Shown here piece after piece: positions 17,553 to 25,663 of a stretch of 64,000 nucleotides of DNA. The stretch's first letter is position 1; each line of letters starts with the position of its first letter. Location of the stretch: the NCBI RefSeq assembly GCF_004339745.1, contig NZ_SMGP01000001.1:248001-312000 (forward strand), in the 5' to 3' direction. The notes beneath the pieces were generated by a model. It did no database searches. It saw nothing but the letters and a program-made list of their open reading frames with translations, and was not told the origin of the DNA. The translations under genes were made by a program, and so were the position numbers. Source of the stretch: Paraburkholderia sp. BL9I2N2. GTDB taxonomy: Bacteria > Pseudomonadota > Gammaproteobacteria > Burkholderiales > Burkholderiaceae.

Positions 17553-18983
17553 ATGAGTTTTCTCGGCATCGACCTCGGCACCGGTTCCCTCAAAGTAGCA
17601 ATCGTCGACGAGAAAGGTCGCGAACAGGCGGTGGCGAGCGTCGCTTATCCAATCGAAACGCCGCACGCGGGTTGGGCGGAAACCTCGGTGCAAACATGGT
17701 GGCGCGCGCTATGTGAAGCCGCCGCGCGTTTACCTGATGGATTGCGCCGCGATGTGCGCGCCATCGGCTTTTCCGGACAGATGCACGGCGTCGTGCTGAT
17801 CGACGCAGCGGGCGAGGCCGTGCGCCCCGCCATGCTATGGCCCGACACGCGCGCGCTGGCCTTGCTCGATGCGTGGCCCGAGCCGCAACCGAATCCGGTT
17901 GCGCCCGGCATGGCCGGTCCGCTGCTGCGCTGGATCGTCATGCACGAACCGCAGTCCGCGAGCCGCACGCGTTGGGCGCTGCAACCGAAAGACTGGCTGC
18001 GCGTCGCGTTGGGCGGCGCGGTGGCGACCGATCCGTCCGACGCCTGCGCGACCGCGCTTGCCGATCCAGCCGGCGTGTGGGACGTGGGGCTGCTCGACCG
18101 ACTCGAGATTCCGCGTGAGTGGTTCGCGCCGTTGGCGCCATCTTATGCGGCGGGTGGCGTGTTGTCGGAGAGTGCGGCGCAGGCGCTGGGTTTGCGTGCC
18201 GGCATCGTGCTCGCGACCGGCGCGGCCGATACGCCTTGCGCCGCACTTGGCAGCGGATTGGCGCACGACGGCGACGCGTTGCTGGCCACCGGCACTGGCG
18301 GACAGATCGTCGTGCTGGCCGAGCACGCGCCCGCGGCGGTCAAGGGCTTGCATCGTTATCGCGCGGCAAGCGATCACTGGTATCGCATGGCCGCGATGCA
18401 GAACGTCGGCATCGCGCTCGAACGAGCGCGCGGGTGGCTGTCGTATGAATGGACCGATGCGTATCGTGATGCGTTCGCCGATACGACGAATGCATCCGGC
18501 CTCACGTTCTTGCCTTACCTCACAGGCGAACGCACGCCCTGGCTCAACCCGATGGCGCGTGGCGGCTGGCTCGGGCTCGCCCTCGATCACACGCGCGGCA
18601 CGATGATGCGCGCCGCGTTCGAAGGCGTGGCGTTCTCACTGCGCGCCGGGCTCGACGCGATTCGCGCGAGCGGCGCGACGGTGACGGCGTTGAAGCTCGC
18701 AGGAGGCGGTTCCGTCGACGCACGTTGGCGCCAGTTGCTCGCCGATGCACTGAATGTCGAACTGCACGCAGTGGATTGTCCGAACGCGGCGCCGCGTGGC
18801 GCGGCCATCCTGGGCGGCCTTGCGAGCGGGCACTGGCACGCGCGCGATCTCGCCGCGCTCGCGCCGGGTGCGACGCGTGTCGCGGGTCCGCAAGGCGACG
18901 CGGCGCTCGCCGAGCGCTATGCGCGCTTTCTCGATCTCTACGCACGAGTCGAAACATGGTTCACGGACACGCCGTCGCGGTGA
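17553..18983 (+). CDS. FGGY-family carbohydrate kinase, xylulokinase-like
   Basis: 476 residues from the ATG at 17553 (MSFLGIDLGTGSLKVAIVD). Landmarks of the FGGY kinases: the phosphate-1 motif LGIDLGTGSLK, the sugar-site segment GFSGQMHGVVLID with the Gln/Met/His triplet characteristic of xylulokinases, the adenosine region LKLAGGGSVDARWRQLLADAL and the C-terminal GAAILGGLASG. The order and spacing fit XylB. It stands alone, with no polyol dehydrogenase or transporter beside it, unlike the true xylB at 32.3-33.8 kb. D-xylulose is a reasonable substrate guess, but other ketoses are possible. Confidence 0.8.
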   Translation: MSFLGIDLGTGSLKVAIVDEKGREQAVASVAYPIETPHAGWAETSVQTWWRALCEAAARLPDGLRRDVRAIGFSGQMHGVVLIDAAGEAVRPAMLWPDTRALALLDAWPEPQPNPVAPGMAGPLLRWIVMHEPQSASRTRWALQPKDWLRVALGGAVATDPSDACATALADPAGVWDVGLLDRLEIPREWFAPLAPSYAAGGVLSESAAQALGLRAGIVLATGAADTPCAALGSGLAHDGDALLATGTGGQIVVLAEHAPAAVKGLHRYRAASDHWYRMAAMQNVGIALERARGWLSYEWTDAYRDAFADTTNASGLTFLPYLTGERTPWLNPMARGGWLGLALDHTRGTMMRAAFEGVAFSLRAGLDAIRASGATVTALKLAGGGSVDARWRQLLADALNVELHAVDCPNAAPRGAAILGGLASGHWHARDLAALAPGATRVAGPQGDAALAERYARFLDLYARVETWFTDTPSR

Positions 18984-19209
18984 GCGAAAGTCATGTCAGG
19001 TTCAGACAATGCCGTGACGCACTTTGCAATACCATGACGTTTCTCGCGCGCTAAGGTATAGCCCGGCGCACTGCGCCGACTGGCCGCGACCACATGCGCC
19101 CTTCGTGTGGCGCACAAATGAACCGCAGCACCGAATCGCAACACATGCGCGCCGCAACGTGGTCCGCCGCGGCGCGCCTAGCCTTGACAGACTCACAGGA
19201 GCATTCACG

Positions 19210-20316
19210 ATGAAGACCAAAGCAGCAATCGCATGGAAAGCCGGCGCCCCGTTGACGATCGAAGAAGTCGATCTGGAAGGTCCGCGCGCCGGTGAAGTCC
19301 TGATCGAAGTGAAGGCCACGGGCATCTGCCACACCGATTACTACACGCTCTCCGGCGCGGACCCGGAGGGCATCTTCCCGGCGATTCTCGGCCATGAAGG
19401 CGCGGGCGTGATTGTAGATACCGGTCCCGGCGTCGGCACGCTGAAGAAGGGCGATCACGTCATTCCGCTCTACACGCCCGAGTGCCGCCAGTGCAAATTC
19501 TGTCTGTCGCGCAAGACCAATCTCTGTCAGGCGATTCGTTCGACGCAAGGCAAGGGTTTGATGCCGGACTCGACCTCACGCTTCTCGCTGGATGGCAAGC
19601 CGCTGTTTCACTACATGGGCACGTCCACGTTTTCGAACTACATCGTCGTGCCGGAAATCGCGGTCGCGAAAGTGCGTGAAGACGCGCCGTTCGACAAGAT
19701 CTGCTACATCGGTTGCGGTGTGACGACAGGTGTCGGTGCTGTCGTGTATTCGGCGAAGGTCGAGGCGGGCGCAAACGTGGTGGTGTTCGGTCTCGGCGGC
19801 ATCGGGTTGAATGTGATCCAGGGCGCGAAGATGGTCGGCGCGGACAAGATCATCGGCGTCGACATCAATCCGGGCCGCGTCGAACTCGCGAAGAAGTTCG
19901 GCATGACGCACTTCATCAACCCGAATGAAGTCGAGAACGTGGTCGATCACATCGTGCAACTCACCGATGGTGGGGCCGACTATTCGTTCGAATGCATCGG
20001 CAACACCAAGGTGATGCGTCAGGCGCTCGAATGCACGCACAAGGGCTGGGGCCAGTCGTTCATCATCGGCGTAGCGGCGGCGGGCGAGGAGATCAGCACG
20101 CGTCCGTTCCAGCTGGTGACGGGCCGCGAGTGGAAAGGCTCGGCGTTCGGCGGCGCACGTGGCCGCACCGACGTGCCGAAGATCGTCGACTGGTACATGG
20201 AAGGCAAGATCAATATCGACGATCTGATCACGCACCGTTTGCCGCTCGAACGCATCAACGAGGGCTTCGATCTGATGAAGAAGGGCGAGTCGATCCGCTC
20301 GGTCGTGCTGTATTAA
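19210..20316 (+). CDS. frmA: S-(hydroxymethyl)glutathione dehydrogenase / class III alcohol dehydrogenase
   Basis: 368 residues from the ATG at 19210. It is a zinc-dependent medium-chain dehydrogenase of class III. Catalytic zinc ligands lie in [14 protein letters not shown] and the GHEGAG motif. The structural zinc lobe is [17 protein letters not shown]. The class-III signature [18 protein letters not shown] and the NAD motif [14 protein letters not shown] are present. It oxidises the adduct of formaldehyde and glutathione to S-formylglutathione in the cytosol. The next gene, 15 bp downstream, encodes the hydrolase that finishes the pathway. No FrmR-type regulator is adjacent. Confidence 0.96.
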   Translation: MKTKAAIAWKAGAPLTIEEVDLEGPRAGEVLIEVKATGICHTDYYTLSGADPEGIFPAILGHEGAGVIVDTGPGVGTLKKGDHVIPLYTPECRQCKFCLSRKTNLCQAIRSTQGKGLMPDSTSRFSLDGKPLFHYMGTSTFSNYIVVPEIAVAKVREDAPFDKICYIGCGVTTGVGAVVYSAKVEAGANVVVFGLGGIGLNVIQGAKMVGADKIIGVDINPGRVELAKKFGMTHFINPNEVENVVDHIVQLTDGGADYSFECIGNTKVMRQALECTHKGWGQSFIIGVAAAGEEISTRPFQLVTGREWKGSAFGGARGRTDVPKIVDWYMEGKINIDDLITHRLPLERINEGFDLMKKGESIRSVVLY

Positions 20317-20331
20317 ACGGGGAGCTTCGCC

Positions 20332-21183
20332 ATGCTTGAACTCTTATCGTCGCATGCCTGTCATGGCGGCGAGCAGCGCATCTATCGGCACGACTCGCAG
20401 ACCATCGGTCTGCCGATGCGCTTCTCCATCTATCTGCCGCCGCAGGCCTTGCAAGCCAACGCGAACGTACCCGCGCTGTTCTATCTCGCGGGACTCACGA
20501 GTACAGAAGAGACCTTCCCGGTCAAAGCCGGAGCGCAGCGCTTCGCGGCGCAGCACGGCATCGCGCTGATCGCGCCGGATACCAGTCCGCGCGGGGCGGG
20601 TGTGCCGGGCGAAAGCGCGGCGTGGGACTTCGGCGTGGGCGCGGGCTTTTACGTCGACGCCACGCAGCAGCCGTGGGCGCAGCACTACCGGATGTACTCG
20701 TACGTGCGGGACGAACTGCGCGAAACGGTGCTTGCGAATCTGCCGGTGGACGGCGCGCGTCTGGGCATCTTCGGGCATTCGATGGGCGGTCACGGCGCGT
20801 TGATGCTGGCGCTGCGCAATCCGGAGATTTATCGGTCGGTGTCGGCGTTCGCGCCGATTGCCGCGCCTTCACAGTGCCCGTGGGGCGTGAAGGCGTTCAC
20901 CGGCTATCTGGGCGAAGACCGGGAAGCGTGGAAGCAGTACGACGCGAGCGAACTGGTTGCGCATGTGTCGCGCAAGTTTTCGGCGGGGATTCTGGTCGAT
21001 CAGGGGCTCGCGGATCAGTTCCTTGCCGAGCAACTGAATCCGGACGTGTTCGAAGCCGCTTGCCAGGCCGCGGGTCAGCCGCTGACGTTGCGCCGTCACG
21101 CGGGCTATGACCACGGGTATTACTTCATCTCGACGTTCATCGAGGATCATCTCGCGCATCACGCGAAGGTGCTGCTAGGCTGA
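20332..21183 (+). CDS. frmB: S-formylglutathione hydrolase
   Basis: 283 residues, alpha/beta-hydrolase of the esterase D family. The nucleophile is S150 in IFGHSMGGHGAL, with the acid in LVDQGLADQFL and the histidine in YDHGYYF. Other family markers are YLAGLTSTEETF and the pair PDTSPRGAG, GAGFYVDAT. It releases formate and regenerates glutathione. The ribosome site GGGGAG is just upstream and the gene directly follows frmA, so the two form a formaldehyde detoxification operon. Confidence 0.95.
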   Translation: MLELLSSHACHGGEQRIYRHDSQTIGLPMRFSIYLPPQALQANANVPALFYLAGLTSTEETFPVKAGAQRFAAQHGIALIAPDTSPRGAGVPGESAAWDFGVGAGFYVDATQQPWAQHYRMYSYVRDELRETVLANLPVDGARLGIFGHSMGGHGALMLALRNPEIYRSVSAFAPIAAPSQCPWGVKAFTGYLGEDREAWKQYDASELVAHVSRKFSAGILVDQGLADQFLAEQLNPDVFEAACQAAGQPLTLRRHAGYDHGYYFISTFIEDHLAHHAKVLLG

Positions 21184-21242
21184 AGTCTCACAGGACGACG
21201 ATGGTGGTGTGCAGATGCGACGCCGTCATCGTCCCTGGAGAT

Positions 21243-22025
21243 TCAATGCCGTCTCAACAAACTCGCACCGTACACCACCGCCGAGAGTACGGTGATCCAG
21301 AAGCTCGTCGGCCAATCGGTGTAGAACGCGAGCGTCAAACCGAGCCACGCTTGCAGCAACGCAAACACAGCGGCCAGCACGAGGCCCGCTGATAACCGCG
21401 TCGTCATGTTTTGCGCGGCGGCAGCCGGGCCGACCATCAGCGTGAACACCAGCAGCACGCCGACGATCTGCGTACACGCCGCCACGGCCAGCGCGGCAAT
21501 CGCGAGAAACAGCACGGACACGAGGCGCAACGACACGCCCTTGGCTTCGGCCAGTTCCGGCTGCAACGAAGCGAACAGCAGTGGCCGCATGATCGCCGCG
21601 AGCGCCAGCAAACTCACGACGCCGAGACCCGCCAGCACGCCGAGCGTCGACGCATTCACGCCGAGCACGTTGCCGAACAGCAGCGCGGTGACCTGGGTCG
21701 CGTACGCGGTGAAGAAGTGCAGGAACAACAAGCCGAAGCCGAGCGACAGCGAGAGGATCACGCCGATCGCCACATCGCGTCCGGCAAGACGTTCGCCGAG
21801 CGCGCCCATGCCGACGCCCGCCGCGAGCGTGAAGCCGATCATCCCCCAGATCGGCGAGATGCCGATCAGCACCGCGCCGGTCGCGCCGGTGAAGCCGACG
21901 TGCGAGAGCGCGTGGCCCGCGAAGGTCTGTCCGCGCATCACCAGAAAATAGCCCACCACGCCTGCCAGCACCGCGACGATCCCCGACGCCGCGAATGCGT
22001 TCACCATGAAATCGTATTCAAACAT
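21243..22025 (-). CDS. znuB: zinc ABC transporter permease
   Basis: 260 residues from the ATG at 22025, which lies inside the last codons of znuC (8-bp overlap), so translation is coupled. An ABC-3-family permease with about eight hydrophobic helices; family motifs include RGQTFAGHALSHVGFTGATGAVLIG and LLVFTLMVGPAAAAQNMTTR. It dimerises to form the membrane channel for zinc delivered by ZnuA. It is the last gene of zur-znuA-znuC-znuB. Confidence 0.92.
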   Translation of the reverse strand: MFEYDFMVNAFAASGIVAVLAGVVGYFLVMRGQTFAGHALSHVGFTGATGAVLIGISPIWGMIGFTLAAGVGMGALGERLAGRDVAIGVILSLSLGFGLLFLHFFTAYATQVTALLFGNVLGVNASTLGVLAGLGVVSLLALAAIMRPLLFASLQPELAEAKGVSLRLVSVLFLAIAALAVAACTQIVGVLLVFTLMVGPAAAAQNMTTRLSAGLVLAAVFALLQAWLGLTLAFYTDWPTSFWITVLSAVVYGASLLRRH

Positions 22026-22959
22026 CGTGCGTGTGTCCGTCGTGCGAGTCGTGCTGATGTGAGTGGCCGTGCGAGTGGCCATGCGAATGCGAATGCGAGT
22101 GGCTGTGGCCGCCGCTCTCGTCGTGTTCGTGCTCGTGATCGTGCTTTTCCACTTCGACGTCGCCCGACATCACGAAGATGCGGCCGTTCACGCGCATCAC
22201 GTCGATCGGCGAGCCGTAGAGACGCGACAGGACCGGCCGGGTGATCACTTCGTCGACGGTGCCGAGCGCCGCCACGCCGCTGCCGAGATACAGCACGCGA
22301 TCGAGCGCGTGCAGCAGCGGGTTCAGTTCATGCGCCGAAAACAGCACGGCGATCCCGAGTTCCTGCTGCACGCGCCGCACCAGTTCGACCACGCTCTTCT
22401 GATGATGCGGGTCGAGGCTGATCAGCGGTTCGTCGAGCAACAGCAGCTTCGGGTTGCCGAGCAGGCATTGCGCGAGCAGGAGCCGCTGACGCTCGCCGCC
22501 CGACAGTTCCGACAACGGCCGCTCGGCCAGCTTGCGGCCGCCCACCAGATCCAGCACGCGCTCGACATCGGCGCGAGTGGCGGCGTCCGCATGCGGCAAA
22601 CCCCAACGATGGCCGTCGGCGGCCATCGCGACGAAATCGCGGCCACGCACGCGACGTCCGGCGAGCGCACTGCGCGTCTGCGGCATATAGCCGATCGACG
22701 CGTTGCCGCGCTCGACCGGTTGTCCCAGCACGCGGATCGCGCCCTGAGCGGCGGGCACGAGACCGAGCACGGCGCGCATCAGCGTCGTCTTGCCCGCGCC
22801 GTTCGGCCCGAGCACGCCGATGAATTCGCCCTGGTTCACCACGAAGCCGGTGTCGCGCAGAATCGTGCGGTCGCCGAGTTCGAGCGTCACCTGCTCGAGT
22901 TCGAGCACGGGCGCGGTGCTGGGGGAATGCGCAGGCGCGCTGCGGCCAGTCTCAGTCAT
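22018..22959 (-). CDS. znuC: zinc ABC transporter ATPase with His-rich C-terminal tail
   Basis: 313 residues from the ATG at 22959, overlapping the znuA stop by ATGA. Walker A GPNGAGKTT, Q-loop GYMPQTRSAL, signature LSGGERQRLLLAQ, Walker B KLLLLDEPLISLD and switch His in LFSAHELN are all present. The unusual part is the last 45 or so residues, a Gly/Ser/Asp linker with 17 histidines (HDHEHEHD, then repeated HS/HG). His-rich zinc-binding segments in these systems are usually in the periplasmic ZnuA protein, not on the cytosolic ATPase. The tail may buffer zinc or sense it on the inner face of the membrane. Confidence 0.92.
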   Translation of the reverse strand: MTETGRSAPAHSPSTAPVLELEQVTLELGDRTILRDTGFVVNQGEFIGVLGPNGAGKTTLMRAVLGLVPAAQGAIRVLGQPVERGNASIGYMPQTRSALAGRRVRGRDFVAMAADGHRWGLPHADAATRADVERVLDLVGGRKLAERPLSELSGGERQRLLLAQCLLGNPKLLLLDEPLISLDPHHQKSVVELVRRVQQELGIAVLFSAHELNPLLHALDRVLYLGSGVAALGTVDEVITRPVLSRLYGSPIDVMRVNGRIFVMSGDVEVEKHDHEHEHDESGGHSHSHSHSHGHSHGHSHQHDSHDGHTHDV

Positions 22960-23921
22960 GGGGTTTTTCCTTTCGCGCCAGGAGCCGCGGCGTTCGCGCC
23001 ATTCGCGTCGCCCGCCGCCAGCGCCGTGCCCAACGCGTCGAGCTGCGTCAGCATCCACGTCTGATAGGTCTTGCCGGCCGGTTCGGTCTCGGTGACGCTC
23101 ATGGTCGGCACCTTCGATTGCTGCGCGAGCTTCAACATGCGTTTGGTCAGGGCCTCGGTTGCCTGGCTGTTATAGATCAGAACACGGACGCGCTTCTCGC
23201 GCAGATCGCGTTCGAATGCGGCGATATCGGCCGCGCTGGCTTCGGTGTCGTTCATGGTGGCGAGCTGGAAGCGCAGATTGCGCATGCTCAGGCCCACCGC
23301 GTCGGACATATAGCCGAACACCGGCTCGGTCGCCGTGACCGGCACGCCCGCGTAGCGGCCATGCAGATCGGCGACCTTGGCGTCGACCGGTTTCAGCGAA
23401 TCGAGAAACTTCGCGAGGTTCGCATCGTACGCCGACTTGTGCGCCGGGTCAGCCGCGACGAGCGCCTCACTCACGGCGCGCGCCACTTTCGGCATGGTCG
23501 CCGGGTCGTACCAGAGGTGCGGATTGTCGCCGCCCTTCTTGCCGGTGAGATCGGCCGCGACGATCGTGACGCGCTTCGAGCCCTTCGACGCCGCGAGCAA
23601 TTTTGCCATCCACGGATCGTAGTCGGCGCCGTTGTAGACCACAAGGCTCGCATGCTGCAACGCACGCGCCGTCTTCGGACTGGCTTCGAACAGATGCGGA
23701 TCCTGGTCCGGATTGCTGAGGATGCTCGTCACGTCGACGCGATCGCCGCCGAGTTGCTGCACCACATCGCCGTAAAAATTCTCCGCCGCGACCACCGGAA
23801 TTTTTGCATCCGCGGCCATCGCGACGTGGCCGAATGCGAGCACGGCGGCGCTCACGGCGAGGTACTTCGACAGCTTCAGCGCACGCTGCGCGCGGTTCAA
23901 CATCGAGCCAAAATTCTTCAT
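22956..23921 (-). CDS. znuA: zinc/manganese ABC transporter substrate-binding protein
   Basis: 321 residues from the ATG at 23921. Signal peptide of about 36 residues (hydrophobic YLAVSAAVLAFGHVAMA). A cluster A-I (TroA/ZnuA-type) fold. Metal ligands visible are H76 (DQDPHLFEASP) and H135 (DNPHLWYDP). At the position of the usual third histidine (HxAFgY) this protein has E199 in TATEPVFGYM. The loop after VAADL, which is His-rich in many ZnuA proteins, is short and has no His cluster. Position in the operon and the Zur gene upstream argue for zinc, but the Glu ligand leaves manganese or mixed specificity possible. Confidence 0.87.
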   Translation of the reverse strand: MKNFGSMLNRAQRALKLSKYLAVSAAVLAFGHVAMAADAKIPVVAAENFYGDVVQQLGGDRVDVTSILSNPDQDPHLFEASPKTARALQHASLVVYNGADYDPWMAKLLAASKGSKRVTIVAADLTGKKGGDNPHLWYDPATMPKVARAVSEALVAADPAHKSAYDANLAKFLDSLKPVDAKVADLHGRYAGVPVTATEPVFGYMSDAVGLSMRNLRFQLATMNDTEASAADIAAFERDLREKRVRVLIYNSQATEALTKRMLKLAQQSKVPTMSVTETEPAGKTYQTWMLTQLDALGTALAAGDANGANAAAPGAKGKTP

Positions 23922-23982
23922 TGTTGTGTCCTGCTGCGTGAGAGTTGAATGAATCACAGACGTTAGGAAGGGCGCGCCGGTG

Positions 23983-24477
23983 CTACGCCGGTTTTGTGCC
24001 GGCGCAAGCACCCGCGGGCCGCGCCGCGCGGGCACACAGCGCGCACAGACCGCTCAGTTCGACCACCTGCCGATGCACTTCGAAGCCGTGCGCCGGCGCG
24101 CTATGCGACAACTGTTCGGCGAGGTCGTCGCCGGGAATCTCGACGGTCGCGCCGCAGCCGTCGCACATTAGAAACTGGCTGCGATGCGGCACGCCGACTT
24201 CGCAGCAGGCTACGAACGCGTTCTTCGATTCGATCCGATGCACGAAGCCATGCGCGAGCAAAAAATCCAGCGCGCGATAAACGGTCGTGGGCGGCACGCG
24301 ACCGCGTGCCGGCTCGAGCGCGTCAAGCAGTTCGTAAGCGCCGATTGGCCGCTCGCTGGCGACGATCGCCGCATACACCTGACGACGCAGCGGCGTGAGC
24401 GCAAGCCCGTGCAACGCGGCATGCGCTTCGGCATGCGCGAGCCGCACGGCGTGGTGTTCTGCAATCGATGTGGCCAT
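23983..24477 (-). CDS. zur: Fur-family zinc uptake regulator
   Basis: 164 residues from the ATG at 24477, which has AGGAG upstream; a TTG nine codons earlier is less likely. Winged helix about residues 30-90 (LTPLRRQVYAAIVAS, PPTTVYRALDFLLAHGFVHRIES). Structural-zinc cysteines occur as CDGC and CALC, and FVACCEVGVPHRSQFLMC holds regulatory His/Cys ligands typical of Zur. It is the first gene of the zinc uptake operon and probably represses its own operon when zinc is sufficient. Confidence 0.9.
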   Translation of the reverse strand: MATSIAEHHAVRLAHAEAHAALHGLALTPLRRQVYAAIVASERPIGAYELLDALEPARGRVPPTTVYRALDFLLAHGFVHRIESKNAFVACCEVGVPHRSQFLMCDGCGATVEIPGDDLAEQLSHSAPAHGFEVHRQVVELSGLCALCARAARPAGACAGTKPA

Positions 24478-24551
24478 CGGCGGATGCTCCTGACGAAACA
24501 GCAATCAAACGAAATAGCGTTCAAGCGGCTTCGAAGCGAAGCGAGGTCGCA

Positions 24552-24568
24552 ATGATATAACGTATCTC
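24552..24568. promoter_or_regulatory. candidate Zur box upstream of zur
   Basis: AATGATATAACGTATCT: the left half matches AATGTTATA of the proteobacterial Zur consensus at eight of nine positions, and GATA..TATC gives partial dyad symmetry. It lies 75-90 bp before the zur start. The right half is degenerate. Confidence 0.4.
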
Positions 24569-24697
24569 GAATTTTTGTCAGCAAGGCGAGCAGAAAGCAC
24601 TTTGGCTGTCTTCGATTTCTCGTATTAGTGTTCTTCTAGGCAGATGAGTGGGGCGCATGTCCTGCCGCGCTGCACCATCGAAATCTGCTCGGGCGCC

Positions 24698-24771
24698 TTG
24701 ACATGGCCCTGTGCGTATCCGATCATTCGATCACCAACAGAGCAATTGTTCGCGCAATGAGCGTTCGCTCA
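24698..24771 (+). promoter_or_regulatory. polyol operon promoter with three phased operators
   Basis: TTGACA (24698-24703), 17-bp spacer, GATCAT (24721-24726) as -10. Three related 12-bp palindromes follow: GATCATTCGATC (24721-24732), GAGCAATTGTTC (24740-24751) and GAGCGTTCGCTC (24759-24770). Their centres are exactly 19 bp apart, and the first covers the -10 element. The same layout recurs before dalD (35387-35440), so the likely binder is the SorC-family regulator encoded between the two operons. Confidence 0.75.
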
Positions 24772-24808
24772 CCGCGCCTCAAGATGCGAAACGAACCGGA
24801 GACGAGCA

Positions 24809-25591
24809 GTGGCGGCACGATTGCAAGACAAGGTGGCCATTCTGACGGGCGCGGCAAGCGGAATCGGTGAAGCCGTAGCCCGCCGGTATCTGGACGAAGG
24901 CGCGCGCTGCGTGCTGGTCGATGTGAAGCCGGCGGACAATTTCGGCGACACATTGCGCGCCGCTTACGGCGAGCGCGTGCTGACCGTGAGCGCCGACGTC
25001 ACGCGCCGCGACGATATCCAGCGCATCGTGGCGAGCACGCTGGAGCGCTTCGGGCAAATCGACATTCTCTTCAACAACGCGGCGCTCTTCGACATGCGCC
25101 CGATCCTCGACGAATCCTGGGACGTGTTCGACCGTCTCTTCGCGGTCAACGTGAAGGGCATGTTCTTTCTGATGCAGGCCGTTGCGCAAAAGATGGTCGA
25201 GCAAGGCCGCGGCGGCAAGATCATCAATATGTCGTCGCAAGCCGGACGGCGCGGTGAGGCGCTCGTGTCGCACTACTGCGCGACCAAGGCGGCCGTGCTG
25301 AGCTACACGCAATCCGCGGCATTGGCACTCGCGCCGCACAAGATCAATGTGAACGGCATCGCGCCGGGTGTCGTCGATACGCCGATGTGGAACGAAGTCG
25401 ACGCGCTCTTCGCCCGCTATGAGAACCGGCAGCTCGGCGAGAAGAAACGCCTCGTCGGTGAAGCGGTGCCGCTCGGCCGCATGGGCGTGCCGGACGATCT
25501 GACCGGCGCCGCCCTGTTTCTCGCGTCGGCCGACGCCGACTACATCACCGCGCAAACCCTGAACGTCGACGGCGGCAACTGGATGAGCTGA
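24809..25591 (+). CDS. short-chain polyol (sorbitol/L-iditol-type) dehydrogenase
   Basis: 260 residues starting at a GTG. Classical SDR: cofactor motif TGAASGIG (residues 13-20), D38 after the second strand (LVDVK) indicating NAD preference, FNNAA, catalytic S143, Y156 and K160 (SHYCATKAA), and APGVVDTPMW. The C-terminal ADADYITAQTLNVDGGNWMS is typical of sorbitol/galactitol dehydrogenases. It is the first gene of the polyol operon, 72 bp before the substrate-binding protein gene. Expected reaction: a hexitol such as D-sorbitol to a ketose, with NADH formed. The exact polyol cannot be fixed from sequence. Confidence 0.85.
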   Translation: MAARLQDKVAILTGAASGIGEAVARRYLDEGARCVLVDVKPADNFGDTLRAAYGERVLTVSADVTRRDDIQRIVASTLERFGQIDILFNNAALFDMRPILDESWDVFDRLFAVNVKGMFFLMQAVAQKMVEQGRGGKIINMSSQAGRRGEALVSHYCATKAAVLSYTQSAALALAPHKINVNGIAPGVVDTPMWNEVDALFARYENRQLGEKKRLVGEAVPLGRMGVPDDLTGAALFLASADADYITAQTLNVDGGNWMS

Positions 25592-25663
25592 GTCCGCGTC
25601 GTTCATCGTCATTTTCGTAGAACAAACGCTGCACTACATAACGTACGAGAAAGGAGACAACAC

